A model generated the notes under the pieces. That model saw only the letters and a list, made by a program, of their open reading frames with translations, was not told the origin of the DNA and searched no databases. Both the position numbers and the translations under genes were made by a program. A stretch of 64,000 bases of DNA from Staphylococcus equorum (GTDB taxonomy: Bacteria > Bacillota > Bacilli > Staphylococcales > Staphylococcaceae): assembly GCF_001747895.1 (NCBI RefSeq), contig NZ_LNNB01000020.1:1-64000 (forward strand), read 5' to 3'. Every line of letters begins with the position of its first letter. The first letter of the stretch is position 1. Shown here one piece after another: positions 48,832 to 63,899 of this stretch.

Positions 48832-49431
48832 ATGTATGAAACTTATCATTCCGGGTGGATTGAATGTATTACTGGAAGCATGTTTAGTGGTAAATCTGAA
48901 GAGTTAATTCGTCGATTAAGACGAGGCCTTTATGCTAAGCAAAAAGTAGTTGTATTTAAACCAGCTATAGATGACCGCTATCATAAAGATAAGATTGTTT
49001 CTCATAATGGCAACGCTATTGAAGCAATTAATATTTCGACAGCGGCTGAGATACTTAAGCACGATTTGTCAGATACAGATGTTATAGGCATCGATGAAGT
49101 GCAGTTTTTTGAAGAAGGTGTAGTTAATATTGTTGAACAATTAGCTAAAAAAGGCCATAGAGTCATTACAGCGGGATTAGATATGGATTTCCGAGGGGAA
49201 CCGTTTGAACCTATTCCACACCTACTAGCAGTAAGTGAAGAAGTGACTAAACTACAAGCTGTTTGTGCTGTTTGTGGTGCATCTTCAAGCCGCACGCAAA
49301 GGTTGATTGATGGTAACCCAGCAAAAATAGATGATCCAGTTATATTAGTTGGTGCAAATGAAAGTTATGAACCAAGATGCAGAGCGCATCATATTGTCGC
49401 ACCAAGTAATAATATGAAGGAGGAAATGTAG
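48832..49431 (+). CDS. tdk: thymidine kinase
   Basis: Tdk phosphorylates thymidine for salvage. The 199-residue protein has the P-loop [11 protein letters not shown], the catalytic Glu in DEVQFFE, the lasso-region [11 protein letters not shown] and a zinc site made by CAVCG and RCRAHH. The ATG at 48832 follows AAGGTGG; the in-frame TTG upstream has no ribosome site. It overlaps prfA by one base (TAGTG), so the two are translationally coupled. Confidence 0.96.
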   Translation: MYETYHSGWIECITGSMFSGKSEELIRRLRRGLYAKQKVVVFKPAIDDRYHKDKIVSHNGNAIEAINISTAAEILKHDLSDTDVIGIDEVQFFEEGVVNIVEQLAKKGHRVITAGLDMDFRGEPFEPIPHLLAVSEEVTKLQAVCAVCGASSSRTQRLIDGNPAKIDDPVILVGANESYEPRCRAHHIVAPSNNMKEEM

Positions 49432-50507
49432 TGTTTGATCAATTAGATATCGTAGAAGAAAGATACGAACAATTAAATGAATTGTTAAGTGATCCAGATG
49501 TAGTAAGCGATCCAGATAATTTAAGAAAATATTCAAAAGAACAATCAGATCTACAAAAAACTGTAGAAGTATATCGCAATTATAAACAAGTTAAAGAAGA
49601 CATTGTTGAAATAGAAGAAATGTTGAAAGAAACAAAAGATAGTGATGAAATTGAGATGTTAAAAGAAGAACACCAATCACTTAACACTCAAGTTCCTGCA
49701 CTAGAAGAGAACCTTAAATTTTTACTTATTCCTAAAGATCCTAACGATGAGAAAGACGTTATTGTTGAAATACGTGCTGCTGCTGGTGGAGATGAAGCCG
49801 CAATTTTTGCAGGGAATTTATTTAGAATGTATTCTAAATACGCTGAAGCACAACGCTATAAAACAGAAATTGTAGAAGCTGCTGAAAGTGACCATGGTGG
49901 TTATAAAGAAATCAGTTTCTCAATTTCAGGATCAGGCGCATATAGTAAGTTGAAATATGAAAATGGCGCCCACCGTGTACAACGCGTACCTGAGACCGAA
50001 TCTGGCGGACGTATCCATACATCAACTGCTACAGTAGCAGTATTACCAGAGGTCGAAGATGTAGAAATTGAAGTGCGTAACGAAGATATTAAGGTAGATA
50101 CTTATCGTTCAAGTGGCGCGGGTGGACAACATGTCAATACTACGGATTCAGCTGTACGTATTACACATATTCCGACTGGAATCATTGCAACATCTTCAGA
50201 AAAATCACAAATTCAAAACCGTGAAAAAGCTATGAAGGTTTTGAAAGCACGTTTATTTGATATGAAATTACAAGAAGAACAACAAAAATATGCAGCGCAA
50301 CGTAAATCGGCAGTAGGTTCTGGTGATCGTTCAGAGCGTATTAGAACGTATAATTATCCTCAAAGTCGAGTGACTGACCACCGTATTGGTTTAACGATTC
50401 AGAAGTTAGATCAAGTAATGGAAGGGAAATTAGACGAAGTGATAGATGCATTAACATTAGCTGAACAAACTGATAAATTGAAAGAACTTAACAATGGTGA
50501 ATTATAA
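49431..50507 (+). CDS. prfA: peptide chain release factor 1
   Basis: RF1 reads UAA and UAG stop codons and triggers peptide release. The 358-residue protein has the codon-recognition tripeptide PET (187-189) in RVPETES and the catalytic GGQ (231-233) in [12 protein letters not shown]. It starts with GTG overlapping the tdk stop, behind AAGGAGG. Gln233 is the methylation target of PrmC, encoded by the next, overlapping gene. Confidence 0.97.
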   Translation: MFDQLDIVEERYEQLNELLSDPDVVSDPDNLRKYSKEQSDLQKTVEVYRNYKQVKEDIVEIEEMLKETKDSDEIEMLKEEHQSLNTQVPALEENLKFLLIPKDPNDEKDVIVEIRAAAGGDEAAIFAGNLFRMYSKYAEAQRYKTEIVEAAESDHGGYKEISFSISGSGAYSKLKYENGAHRVQRVPETESGGRIHTSTATVAVLPEVEDVEIEVRNEDIKVDTYRSSGAGGQHVNTTDSAVRITHIPTGIIATSSEKSQIQNREKAMKVLKARLFDMKLQEEQQKYAAQRKSAVGSGDRSERIRTYNYPQSRVTDHRIGLTIQKLDQVMEGKLDEVIDALTLAEQTDKLKELNNGEL

Positions 50508-51330
50508 AACACGACTGACTAATGCAAAAAAGAAATGCATTGAACTAGACATTGAAACTACTCGAGCAGAATGGTTAATGTTAGATCTATTGCAATGGAG
50601 TAAAGCAGATTATTTGATGTATAAGGATGAGGTAATGTCGGATATACATTTAAAATTATATGACGACGCTGAAGTTCGAATGTTAAAAGGTGAACCGATT
50701 CAGTATATTGTTGGAAGCCAATCATTTTATGGTGAAACATTCAAGGTGACTGAAGATTGTTTAATACCTAGACCTGAAACTGAGGAAGTCATGTTACACT
50801 TTTATCACGAAATTCATTCGAATGATACAATTGTTGATATTGGTACAGGTAGTGGCAATATTCCAATTATACTCAAGAAGATGAATCGTTCATTAACTGT
50901 CTATGCTACAGATTTATATGATACGGCATTAGCTGTAGCGCAAGAAAATGCGCTTAATCATCAAGTAGATATTCACTTTTTGCAGGGTGATGCATTAGCA
51001 CCTTTAATAGAACAAGGTATAAAAGTGAATGGTTTAATTTCTAATCCGCCTTATATTGATGATAGTGAAGCTGCACTGATGGATGACACAGTATTGAAGT
51101 ATGAACCACATTCTGCATTATTTGCAGAAGATAATGGATATAAGGTCTATGATGCAATATTAAATCAATTACCGGAAGTACTTCTGCCGAATGCAAAGGT
51201 CGTTTTTGAAATTGGTTATAAACAAGGTCAAACATTGAAACAAAAAATACAATCTAAATATCCTTCATTAGATGTTCAAATTATAAAAGATATTAATAAT
51301 AACGATAGAATTATTTCTTTCGAGTGGTAA
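50494..51330 (+). CDS. prmC: release factor glutamine N5-methyltransferase
   Basis: PrmC methylates the Gln of the GGQ motif in RF1 and RF2 using S-adenosylmethionine. The 278-residue protein has an N-terminal helical domain (about 1-80), the IPRPETEEV motif, the SAM loop [12 protein letters not shown] and the catalytic NPPY in LISNPPYID. It overlaps the end of prfA by 14 bases. A terminator follows. Confidence 0.96.
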   Translation: MVNYKTRLTNAKKKCIELDIETTRAEWLMLDLLQWSKADYLMYKDEVMSDIHLKLYDDAEVRMLKGEPIQYIVGSQSFYGETFKVTEDCLIPRPETEEVMLHFYHEIHSNDTIVDIGTGSGNIPIILKKMNRSLTVYATDLYDTALAVAQENALNHQVDIHFLQGDALAPLIEQGIKVNGLISNPPYIDDSEAALMDDTVLKYEPHSALFAEDNGYKVYDAILNQLPEVLLPNAKVVFEIGYKQGQTLKQKIQSKYPSLDVQIIKDINNNDRIISFEW

Positions 51331-51334
51331 TAAG

Positions 51335-51381
51335 AAGTTATGTACTGAACATGATAAATCATGAGAGTGCATAACTTTTTA
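51335..51381 (+). terminator. terminator after prmC
   Basis: AAGTTATGTACT pairs over 12 bp with AGTGCATAACTT, with an inner ATGAT / ATCAT stem, followed by TTTATTTTATT. Confidence 0.85.
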
Positions 51382-51423
51382 TTTTATTCTAAAATGAATC
51401 ATGAGAAGAAAGGGCGGGGCTAA

Positions 51424-52467
51424 ATGGAAACGAAGATTTGGGATTTACGACAGTATAAAAATGAAATCAATCAATTTCCAGATATAAATGAAATCAAGCA
51501 CATCTTCGAACAAGGAGGCTTGATTGCAATACCAACAGAAACAGTATATGGTCTTGGTGCAGACGCGAGAAATGCTGAAGCAATCAAAAAGATATATGAA
51601 GCAAAAGGTAGACCTTCAGATAACCCGTTGATTGTACATATACATGACTTAAAACAAATAGAGCATTTTACACAAGATATAACAGACGAAATTAAATTAT
51701 TGATGAAACATTTTTGGCCTGGACCAATTTCTTTTATATTACCGCTTAAAAAAGGATACTTATGTGAAAGTGTAAGTGGTGGTTTATCATCAATTGCTGT
51801 TAGAATGCCAAGCCATTCAATCGGCAGACAAATTTTACAATTTGTAGACATACCAATAGCAGCACCGAGCGCAAATTTAAGTGGTAGACCCTCTCCTACA
51901 ACATTTGAGCACGTTTATTCAGACTTAAATGGTCGCATCGATGGCATGATAAACGGTGATCAAAGTGAAGAAGGTTTGGAAAGTACTGTGTTAGATTGCA
52001 CACAGTTTCCATTTAGAATTGCTAGACCGGGTTCAATAACAAAACCGATGATTGAAGCGGTGTTACCTCATAGCGTATCTACAGCAAACACTTTTGATAA
52101 CGATAAACCAATCGCACCAGGAATGAAATATAAACATTATGCGCCAGATACACCGTTACAAATTGTTCAAGCATTTAATGTAAAGCCTTCAGAAGAAAGA
52201 GATTGGAGTCAAACAGCATTTATCGTTCCAAGTGATAAGCGAGCGCTTGTACCTGAGGGGTCCGTTTTTATAGAATTGTGTAAAAATGAAAATGATATTA
52301 AAGGTGCGAATCATAACCTTTATAAAATATTGCATCAAATCGACCAAAATGAACAAATTAAAACAGCATTTATTTATGGCTTTGATATCACTGATCGTAC
52401 CGTAGCGATTATGAATAGAATGATGAAAGCTGCAAGTCAAACCATTGTTAAAGGAGATCAACTATGA
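51424..52467 (+). CDS. ywlC: L-threonylcarbamoyladenylate synthase (YwlC/Sua5)
   Basis: The enzyme makes threonylcarbamoyl-AMP for the t6A37 modification of ANN-decoding tRNAs. The 347-residue protein has the YrdC domain (about 20-210) with [26 protein letters not shown] and [14 protein letters not shown], and a C-terminal Sua5 domain (about 230-345) with [11 protein letters not shown] at its linker. Full-length Sua5 form rather than short TsaC. It overlaps ywlE by 4 bases, indicating coupled expression. Confidence 0.94.
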   Translation: METKIWDLRQYKNEINQFPDINEIKHIFEQGGLIAIPTETVYGLGADARNAEAIKKIYEAKGRPSDNPLIVHIHDLKQIEHFTQDITDEIKLLMKHFWPGPISFILPLKKGYLCESVSGGLSSIAVRMPSHSIGRQILQFVDIPIAAPSANLSGRPSPTTFEHVYSDLNGRIDGMINGDQSEEGLESTVLDCTQFPFRIARPGSITKPMIEAVLPHSVSTANTFDNDKPIAPGMKYKHYAPDTPLQIVQAFNVKPSEERDWSQTAFIVPSDKRALVPEGSVFIELCKNENDIKGANHNLYKILHQIDQNEQIKTAFIYGFDITDRTVAIMNRMMKAASQTIVKGDQL

Positions 52468-52886
52468 GAATAATTTTTGTTTGTACTGGTAATACGTGTA
52501 GAAGTCCAATGGCTGAAAGTATTGCCAAAGCAAAAATGCCTGAATATATCATAGAATCACGAGGTGTTTTTGCTCAAGATGGTCAGCCTACGTCTCAGAA
52601 CACACTGAGCATTATAAATGAACATCATTTACCATTACCGAATAATGCTAAACGTTTTACTGTAGAGGATTTAAATGCTGATTTAATATTAACAATGTCA
52701 CAATCGCACAAAGAAGCGATACAACAAATATATGGAGAAACAGGAAATGTGTATACAATCACGGAATATGTTCAGCAAGAAGGAGAAATCACTGATCCAT
52801 ATGGTGGAACGTTATATGATTATAATAAAATATATAATGAATTAAATTTGTTGATAGATACTTTAAAAAATAAAATATTAAAGTAA
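52464..52886 (+). CDS. ywlE: protein-arginine-phosphatase YwlE-like
   Basis: A 140-residue low-molecular-weight phosphatase with the P-loop [12 protein letters not shown]: nucleophile Cys7, Arg13, and Thr at position 11, the residue that makes YwlE specific for phosphoarginine over phosphotyrosine (known for the B. subtilis enzyme). The catalytic Asp is in EITDPYGG. It opposes the McsB arginine kinase in protein quality control. S. aureus annotations often call this gene ptpB. It overlaps the upstream Sua5 gene by ATGA. Confidence 0.92.
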   Translation: MRIIFVCTGNTCRSPMAESIAKAKMPEYIIESRGVFAQDGQPTSQNTLSIINEHHLPLPNNAKRFTVEDLNADLILTMSQSHKEAIQQIYGETGNVYTITEYVQQEGEITDPYGGTLYDYNKIYNELNLLIDTLKNKILK

Positions 52887-53035
52887 TAATTTTGTTAAAG
52901 TAGTATGAGTGAGTAGTTAAATACGTTATAATAATATACGTATAGCGAAATTGCTATCGTCTAATCTTGTATGTCTCATAGCATCAAGGTGTTTAAATAC
53001 TTTTTTTAAATCATTATTTTAAAAGGGGTGGGAGA

Positions 53036-53560
53036 ATGGAAGATCTAAAGTTATTGTTAAATGAGTTAAAGACTAAATCTTTCTTTAAAGCAGATGAATT
53101 ATGTGTGATTGGTTGTTCTACATCCGAAGTAATTGGTGAGCGTATAGGTAGTGTAGGTTCTATGGATGTAGCACAAGAAATATTTGAAGCATTAAAGGAA
53201 ATTGAGAATGATACAAATGTTTCTTTTGTATTTCAAGGCTGTGAACATATTAACAGGGCAATAACGATAGAAAGGTCTAAGTTCAATCCCCTTACAATGG
53301 AAGAAGTGTCTGTTATACCAGATGTTCATGCAGGTGGTAGCTTAGCAACTTATGCTTACCAACATATGCAAGATCCAATGGTTGTTGAACAAATAACAGT
53401 GCCAAAAGGTATTGATATAGGTCAAACATTAATTGGCATGCATATTGCGCATGTAGCCATTCCAGAACGTACAAGTATTAAACAGATTGGTGAGGCAGTT
53501 GTTACAATCGCTTCTTCAAGACCTAAGAAAATTGGTGGCGAAAGAGCAAAATATAACTAA
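53036..53560 (+). CDS. ywlG: YwlG/TIGR01440 family protein
   Basis: A 174-residue protein of the UPF0340 (TIGR01440) family, recognisable by [42 protein letters not shown] and [12 protein letters not shown]. No biochemical role is established. The ATG at 53036 lies 7 bases after AAAAGGGG. The gene is almost always upstream of glyA in Bacilli, and glyA follows here after 23 bp. Confidence 0.9.
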   Translation: MEDLKLLLNELKTKSFFKADELCVIGCSTSEVIGERIGSVGSMDVAQEIFEALKEIENDTNVSFVFQGCEHINRAITIERSKFNPLTMEEVSVIPDVHAGGSLATYAYQHMQDPMVVEQITVPKGIDIGQTLIGMHIAHVAIPERTSIKQIGEAVVTIASSRPKKIGGERAKYN

Positions 53561-53583
53561 TACAGAACGAGGGGGATTTACCT

Positions 53584-54822
53584 ATGTCATTTATTCAAGA
53601 GCAAGATAAAGAAATATATGAAGTGATTCAAAATGAATTTAACCGTCAAAATAACAATATCGAGCTGATTGCTTCAGAGAACTTTGTTTCTGAAGCAGTT
53701 ATGGAAGCGCAAGGTTCAGTATTAACGAACAAATATGCTGAAGGCTATCCAAACAGAAGATACTATGGTGGATGTGAATACGTGGATGTGTCTGAAACAT
53801 TAGCTATCGAACGTGCCAAACAACTTTTTGGTGCTGAACACGTTAACGTACAGCCACACTCTGGGTCACAAGCAAATATGGCTGTTTATCTAGTAGCATT
53901 AGAACACGGTGATACTGTATTAGGTATGAATTTAAGTCATGGTGGTCACTTAACACATGGTTCGCCTGTTAACTTTAGTGGACAATTTTATAACTTTGTT
54001 GAGTATGGCGTAGACAAAGAAAATGAACAAATTGATTATGATGAAGTGTTAAGAGTAGCTAAAGAAAATAAACCTAAATTAATTGTCGCAGGCGCATCGG
54101 CTTATTCTCGAACTATTGATTTCAAACGATTCAAAGAGATTGCAGATGAAGTAGGGGCAAAATTAATGGTAGATATGGCGCATATTGCAGGTTTAGTTGC
54201 GGTTGGTTTACATCAAAACCCTGTTGAATATGCAGATTTTGTAACTACTACAACACATAAAACATTACGCGGCCCTCGTGGTGGAATGATTTTATGTAAA
54301 GAAGAGTACAAAAAGCAAATTGATAAAAAAATCTTCCCTGGTATTCAAGGTGGACCGTTAGAACACGTTATTGCTGGGAAAGCAGTTGCTTTTGGTGAAG
54401 CACTACAAGACGACTTCAAAACATATCAGCAACAAGTAGTTAATAATGCTAAAACGTTAGCAGACACATTAACTAAAGAAGGCTATAGAGTCGTTTCAGG
54501 CGGCACAGATAATCATTTAGTATCTGTAGATGTTAAAGGTTCAGTAGGTATCACTGGTAAAGTAGCTGAAGAAACATTAGATGCTGTAGGTATTACATGT
54601 AATAAAAATACAATTCCGTTTGATCAGGAAAAACCATTTGTAACAAGTGGTGTTCGTTTAGGTACGCCTGCTGCAACAACACGCGGATTTGACGAAGCTG
54701 CTTTTGAAGAAGTTGCAAAAATCATCAGTTTAGTTTTAAGAAATCCAGAAGATGAAAAAGCATTAGAAGAAGGAAAAGAAAGAGTTAAAGCATTAACTAC
54801 AAAACATCCTTTATACAATTAA
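53584..54822 (+). CDS. glyA: serine hydroxymethyltransferase
   Basis: GlyA converts serine and tetrahydrofolate to glycine and methylene-THF, the main one-carbon source for purine and thymidylate synthesis. The 412-residue PLP enzyme has the Schiff-base Lys in [13 protein letters not shown], plus [13 protein letters not shown] and [12 protein letters not shown]. The start is behind GAGGGGG. It lies between ywlG and upp on one strand with 18-23 bp gaps, so they are probably one operon. Confidence 0.98.
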   Translation: MSFIQEQDKEIYEVIQNEFNRQNNNIELIASENFVSEAVMEAQGSVLTNKYAEGYPNRRYYGGCEYVDVSETLAIERAKQLFGAEHVNVQPHSGSQANMAVYLVALEHGDTVLGMNLSHGGHLTHGSPVNFSGQFYNFVEYGVDKENEQIDYDEVLRVAKENKPKLIVAGASAYSRTIDFKRFKEIADEVGAKLMVDMAHIAGLVAVGLHQNPVEYADFVTTTTHKTLRGPRGGMILCKEEYKKQIDKKIFPGIQGGPLEHVIAGKAVAFGEALQDDFKTYQQQVVNNAKTLADTLTKEGYRVVSGGTDNHLVSVDVKGSVGITGKVAEETLDAVGITCNKNTIPFDQEKPFVTSGVRLGTPAATTRGFDEAAFEEVAKIISLVLRNPEDEKALEEGKERVKALTTKHPLYN

Positions 54823-54840
54823 AATTGGAGGAAGTAAATT

Positions 54841-55470
54841 ATGGGCAAAGTACATGTTTTTGATCACCCACTTATTCAACACAAATTAAGTTACATTCGA
54901 GACGTACATACAGGGACTAAAGAATTCAGAGAATTAGTAGATGAAGTAGGTATGTTAATGGCATACGAAGTAACAAGAGATTTAGAATTACAAGATGTAG
55001 AAATAGATACACCGGTAACTAAAATGGTAGCTAAAAGATTAACGGGTAAAAAATTAGCATTTGTACCAATTTTAAGAGCTGGGTTAGGTATGACACAAGG
55101 TATTTTAAACTTAGTACCAGCAGCGAGAATAGGTCACGTGGGTCTATATAGAGATCCTGAAACACTTGATGCAGTTGAATATTTTGTGAAATTACCCCAA
55201 GATATCGAAGAAAGAGAAATTGTAGTCGTAGACCCAATGTTAGCGACAGGTGCTTCAGCAATTGAAGCAATCAATTCTCTTAAAAAACGTGGTGCGAAAA
55301 ACATTCGTTTTATGTGTTTAGTTGCTGCGCCTGAAGGTGTAGAAAAATTACAAGAAGCACATGAAGATGTAGATATTTTTATAGCTGCATTAGATGAGAA
55401 ATTAGATGATCATGCATATATTACACCTGGTTTAGGTGATGCTGGAGACCGTTTATTCGGAACAAAATAG
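54841..55470 (+). CDS. upp: uracil phosphoribosyltransferase
   Basis: Upp makes UMP from uracil and PRPP. The 209-residue protein has the PRPP loop [11 protein letters not shown], the RAGLGM loop and the C-terminal uracil-binding [16 protein letters not shown]. The start is behind TTGGAGG. It salvages uracil released by the Pdp enzyme of this window. mnaA follows after 22 bp. Confidence 0.97.
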   Translation: MGKVHVFDHPLIQHKLSYIRDVHTGTKEFRELVDEVGMLMAYEVTRDLELQDVEIDTPVTKMVAKRLTGKKLAFVPILRAGLGMTQGILNLVPAARIGHVGLYRDPETLDAVEYFVKLPQDIEEREIVVVDPMLATGASAIEAINSLKKRGAKNIRFMCLVAAPEGVEKLQEAHEDVDIFIAALDEKLDDHAYITPGLGDAGDRLFGTK

Positions 55471-55492
55471 TTTTACCCAGGAGTGGAGTAGA

Positions 55493-56626
55493 ATGAAGAA
55501 AATAATGACTGTGTTCGGGACACGTCCTGAGGCAGTGAAAATGGCGCCGCTTGTATTAGCATTGCGAGATGATGCTGAGTTGGAACCGATAGTAGTAGTT
55601 ACTGCACAGCATAGAGAAATGTTAGATTCTGTATTGGAAAGCTTTCATATTACGCCAGATTACGATTTGGATATTATGAAACAAGGCCAATCATTATCTG
55701 AAATTACTTCTCGTATTTTGACTAAATTAGAGGACGTTATTAAGGAAGAGCAACCAGATATGATACTTGTGCATGGTGACACCATGTCAACTTTCGCTGG
55801 AAGTTTGGCAGCATTATATAATCAAATTCCTATTGGCCATGTGGAAGCAGGGTTAAGAACTTGGGATAAATATGCTCCATTTCCTGAAGAAATGAATAGA
55901 CAAATGGTAGGGGTAATGGCAGATTTGAACTTTGCCCCTACTAATAATGCTGCAGAAAATCTTATTGCGGAAAATAAACCATCAGATACTGTAGTAGTTA
56001 CTGGAAATACTGCAATTGATGCCATGAAGACTACTATACATGAACATTATCAATCTGATATTATCGACAGACATAAAGATAAACGTATTATTTTACTAAC
56101 TGCGCACAGACGTGAAAATATTGGAGCGCCAATGGAACACATTTTTAAAGCAGTAAGAGATATTGTCGATAAATATGAAGATGTAGTAGTCGTTTACCCT
56201 GTACATAAAAATCCAAAAGTAAGAAGCATTGCAGATTTATACTTATCTAACCATGATCGAATTGAATTGATCGAACCATTAGAAGTAGTTGATTTTCATA
56301 ATTTTGCGCATCATTCTTATTTGATATTAACGGATTCAGGTGGAGTTCAAGAAGAAGCGCCATCTCTAGGTAAACCGGTACTAGTTTTAAGAGAAGCAAC
56401 TGAAAGACCAGAAGGTGTAGAAGCAGGCACACTGAAAATTGTTGGTACAAATGCGCAAATGATTTTTGATGCTACGCAAGCATTATTGGAAGACAAGCAA
56501 TTGTACAAATCAATGAGTGAAGCACGCAACCCTTATGGTGATGGAAATGCATCAAATAGAATTTGTGAAAATATAAAGTATTATTTTCATCTAATTCCTC
56601 AAAAACCTAGTTTTTTTAAATATTAA
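55493..56626 (+). CDS. mnaA: UDP-N-acetylglucosamine 2-epimerase (non-hydrolysing)
   Basis: MnaA interconverts UDP-GlcNAc and UDP-ManNAc, the latter being needed for the wall teichoic acid linkage unit. The 377-residue GT-B protein has VFGTRPEAVKMAP, VHGDTMSTFAG, GHVEAGLRT and the substrate site TDSGGVQEEAP. The ATG at 55493 follows CCAGGAGTGG; the frame is open further upstream into upp without family-like sequence. It is the last gene before the atp operon; staphylococci often hold a second paralogue elsewhere. Confidence 0.94.
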   Translation: MKKIMTVFGTRPEAVKMAPLVLALRDDAELEPIVVVTAQHREMLDSVLESFHITPDYDLDIMKQGQSLSEITSRILTKLEDVIKEEQPDMILVHGDTMSTFAGSLAALYNQIPIGHVEAGLRTWDKYAPFPEEMNRQMVGVMADLNFAPTNNAAENLIAENKPSDTVVVTGNTAIDAMKTTIHEHYQSDIIDRHKDKRIILLTAHRRENIGAPMEHIFKAVRDIVDKYEDVVVVYPVHKNPKVRSIADLYLSNHDRIELIEPLEVVDFHNFAHHSYLILTDSGGVQEEAPSLGKPVLVLREATERPEGVEAGTLKIVGTNAQMIFDATQALLEDKQLYKSMSEARNPYGDGNASNRICENIKYYFHLIPQKPSFFKY

Positions 56627-56689
56627 TAGTGGTAAATGTGTCGTTTTTGTGACAAGTGTATAAAAAATTAAACTACATTTTGAATAGAA

Positions 56690-56718
56690 TTGACACCTTT
56701 ACCGCCCTATATTATTAT
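56690..56718 (+). promoter_or_regulatory. atp operon promoter
   Basis: A perfect TTGACA is separated by 17 bp from TATTAT, about 60 bp before atpI. It should drive the whole atpIBEFHAGDC operon. Confidence 0.75.
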
Positions 56719-56779
56719 TAAAACTGTATGATTGAAATGGTTTTCATCATTGAATGAAAAAATGAAGTGAGGCACAGTA

Positions 56780-57130
56780 ATGAAACGTTTCAACATCATT
56801 TTTCAACAGTATATACAATTTTATTTATATGGTATAGTTGTACTGTTATTTGTGTTTATTTTCACAAGTTCGCCATTTATTTTAGGACTTATCATAGGCA
56901 TGATTGGATCACTTATTAATACTTTTACTTTCGAGTTTTACTTAGCGAAAGCTAAACAAAAAGATAATATACATATTTCAACGGGCAACGTTTGGAGATA
57001 TTTGATTGTGATTCTTGCATGTTGTATTTGGTATTTTTATAAGGACTATATAAATATAATTGGTGTGGTTATTGGTTTAATGATTTCTTATGTGTTAATA
57101 GTTTTGAAACCGTTTTTACACAAGGAATAA
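56780..57130 (+). CDS. atpI: ATP synthase subunit I
   Basis: A 116-residue membrane protein with four predicted helices, matching AtpI in position and topology. AtpI assists assembly of the c-ring and is the least conserved product of the operon. Blocks such as LGLIIGMIGSLINTFTFEF fit the family. The ATG follows GTGAGGC. It is the first gene of the operon, 28 bp before atpB. Confidence 0.88.
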   Translation: MKRFNIIFQQYIQFYLYGIVVLLFVFIFTSSPFILGLIIGMIGSLINTFTFEFYLAKAKQKDNIHISTGNVWRYLIVILACCIWYFYKDYINIIGVVIGLMISYVLIVLKPFLHKE

Positions 57131-57152
57131 AATCTTAATATGAAAGAGGTGA

Positions 57153-57881
<729 letters not shown>

Positions 57882-57917
57882 TTTAAAAAAATTAAAAAGA
57901 AAAATTAGGAGGATTTA

Positions 57918-58127
<210 letters not shown>

Positions 58128-58142
58128 TTAAACCAGTTTTAT

Positions 58143-58176
58143 GGCGAAGTCTTGTTGACTTTCGCCGTTCGTTTTT
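58143..58176 (+). promoter_or_regulatory. intra-operon hairpin between atpE and atpF
   Basis: GGCGAAGTC pairs with GACTTTCGCC (one T bulge) around TTGTT, followed by GTTCGTTTTT. It looks like a partial terminator or an RNA-stabilising 3' end for the highly needed atpE segment. Confidence 0.5.
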
Positions 58177-58223
58177 ATCCATATGTCTTATAATTATAAT
58201 GAATGAAAGGAGTGTCTATGTAA

Positions 58224-58751
58224 GTGACTGCTACGACAAATATGTTCGTACTTGGTGCGGCTGACACTAGTGGTGTTCAGTGGGGAACAATTCTTGTTAC
58301 CCTTGTAACTTTTCTTATATTAGTAGCTTTATTGAAAAAATTCGCTTGGGGTCCGTTAAAAGGTGTAATGGATCAACGTGAACATGATATTAATAAAGAT
58401 ATAGATGATGCTGAACAAGCTAAATTAAATGCACAGAAGTTAGAAGAACAAAACAAACAAACGCTAAAAGAAACACAAGATGAGGTTCAAAAGATTTTAG
58501 AAGATTCTAAAGTCCAAGCCCGCAAACAGCATGAAGAAATTATTCATGAAGCAAACATTAGAGCAAATGGCATGATTGAAACAGCACAGAATGAAATCAA
58601 CAGTGAAAAAGAACGTGCAATTGCTGATATTAATAATCAAGTTTCTGAACTTTCAGTACTGATTGCATCAAAAGTACTTCAAAAAGAAATTTCAGGCAAA
58701 GATCAAAAAGAATTAGTTGAAAAGTACATTAAAGAGGCAGGCGATAAATAA
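58224..58751 (+). CDS. atpF: F-type ATP synthase subunit b
   Basis: The b subunit is the peripheral stalk: one N-terminal membrane helix (about 18-38) followed by a long charged coiled coil (about 45-165). The 175 residues match AtpF throughout. The start is GTG at 58224. The in-frame ATG two codons earlier (58218) is followed directly by TAA, so the sequence reads ATG-TAA-GTG; only the GTG can give the protein. AAAGGAG lies 5 bases before the ATG and 11 before the GTG. It overlaps atpH by one base. Confidence 0.94.
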   Translation: MTATTNMFVLGAADTSGVQWGTILVTLVTFLILVALLKKFAWGPLKGVMDQREHDINKDIDDAEQAKLNAQKLEEQNKQTLKETQDEVQKILEDSKVQARKQHEEIIHEANIRANGMIETAQNEINSEKERAIADINNQVSELSVLIASKVLQKEISGKDQKELVEKYIKEAGDK

Positions 58752-59290
58752 TGGCTATCATAGCAAAAAAATATGCCAAGGCTTTATTTGATACTGCTAA
58801 AGACACAAACAATCTTGAAATGATGTACGAAGAATTTTCAACAATCAACGAAGCAGTACAACCTGAAACAAAAAAATTACAAGCATTGGATGCAGATCCA
58901 CAAAAAGATGTACAACAGCGTCGTAGTTTTGCAAAAGTAGTGTTTGGTCATGCCAATCAATACTTACAAAACATGTTAGCGATTCTTGCAAGTAACCGTC
59001 ATCTTTCTTACATTCATGAAATATATATAGAATTTGAAGCTTTATTTAATCAACATCACAATCAAGAATATGCTGTAGTTGAATCAGTATATGAATTGTC
59101 AGATGAAGATTTGGAACGTATTGATACGATAATTAAATCACGTACAAATTACTCTAAAATCATGATTACAAATAAAATCAATCCAGACCTTATCGGTGGT
59201 GTCCGAGTTAAAGTTGGAACGAAAGTCATGGACGCAAGTATTAAAAATGACCTTGCACAATTAGAGAAACAATTTATTAGAGTGAAATAA
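58751..59290 (+). CDS. atpH: F-type ATP synthase subunit delta
   Basis: Delta connects the b stalk to the alpha3beta3 head. The 179-residue protein has the N-terminal helical domain opening AIIAKKYAKALFDTAKD and the conserved C-terminal NPDLIGGVRVKVG with a DLAQLEKQF end. Its ATG overlaps the atpF stop (TAATG). Confidence 0.96.
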   Translation: MAIIAKKYAKALFDTAKDTNNLEMMYEEFSTINEAVQPETKKLQALDADPQKDVQQRRSFAKVVFGHANQYLQNMLAILASNRHLSYIHEIYIEFEALFNQHHNQEYAVVESVYELSDEDLERIDTIIKSRTNYSKIMITNKINPDLIGGVRVKVGTKVMDASIKNDLAQLEKQFIRVK

Positions 59291-59310
59291 AAATTTAAGG
59301 AGTGACATAG

Positions 59311-60822
<1,512 letters not shown>

Positions 60823-60834
60823 TAGTTATAGTAA

Positions 60835-61719
<885 letters not shown>

Positions 61720-61726
61720 TTATTAA

Positions 61727-63154
<1,428 letters not shown>

Positions 63155-63173
63155 AAATTAGGAGGTATGGATA

Positions 63174-63578
63174 ATGAACACATTAAGCCTAAATATTGTC
63201 ACTCCTAATGGTTCTGTTAACAACCGAGAAGATGTTAATCTTGCAGTGTTCCAAACAACTGCAGGTGAGATCGGTGTCATGTATGGACATATTCCAACAG
63301 TTGCAGCACTTGAAATTGGCTATGTCAAAATTAACTTTGATAATGGTTCAGAATATATTGCAGTGAGTGAAGGTTTTGTTGAGGTTAGACAAGATAAATT
63401 ATCGGTTATTGTACAAACTGCAGAACCTGCTAACGAAATAGATGTAGCTAGAGCAGAATTAGCTAAGTCTAGAGCAGAATCTCATATAAATAATGAAGAA
63501 GATAATAGTGACATTAGTAGAGCTAAGCGTGCGTTAGAACGCGCTAACAACCGTATTCGTGTCGCTAACTTACAATAA
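63174..63578 (+). CDS. atpC: F-type ATP synthase subunit epsilon
   Basis: Epsilon binds gamma and can inhibit ATP hydrolysis. The 134-residue protein has the N-terminal beta-sandwich (NIVTPNGSV, GEIGVMYGHIPTVA) and a C-terminal helical hairpin (about 88-134). The start is behind TTAGGAGG. It is the last gene of the atp operon and is followed by a terminator. Confidence 0.97.
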   Translation: MNTLSLNIVTPNGSVNNREDVNLAVFQTTAGEIGVMYGHIPTVAALEIGYVKINFDNGSEYIAVSEGFVEVRQDKLSVIVQTAEPANEIDVARAELAKSRAESHINNEEDNSDISRAKRALERANNRIRVANLQ

Positions 63579-63595
63579 ATATTATTTGAAATTTG

Positions 63596-63628
63596 AAGTT
63601 CCTAACAACAGGGACTTCATTTTTTTGT
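63596..63628 (+). terminator. terminator of the atp operon
   Basis: GAAGTTCCT pairs with AGGGACTTC (one G-U) around AACAAC, followed by seven T. Confidence 0.88.
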
Positions 63629-63899
63629 TATAAAAAATTTCAACATTCTCACAGTTCGTAAATTTTATTGAAGGATGTCCTATAAATAAATTGGCTTAAT
63701 TACTATATAGAAAATTTTATCACGCGATATACATAAAATATTTTTATCTTTATATTTAATATGAATATCTTTTATGCTATTAGGGAATAGCAAAATATAA
63801 CATTTAGTTATATTAGGGGTTTGATCGCTGTTCTTAAGTATCTTTTAGAGCCAATTTCGTGTAAAATAGTTGAATAGTATCAAGTGAGGAGTATGGCTT
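63629..63899. other. AT-rich intergenic region after the atp operon
   Basis: No gene is visible in this 271-bp stretch. It contains a small GCTATT-AGGG-AATAGC hairpin near 63776 and a possible TAAAAT -10 near 63862 before the next gene. Confidence 0.5.
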
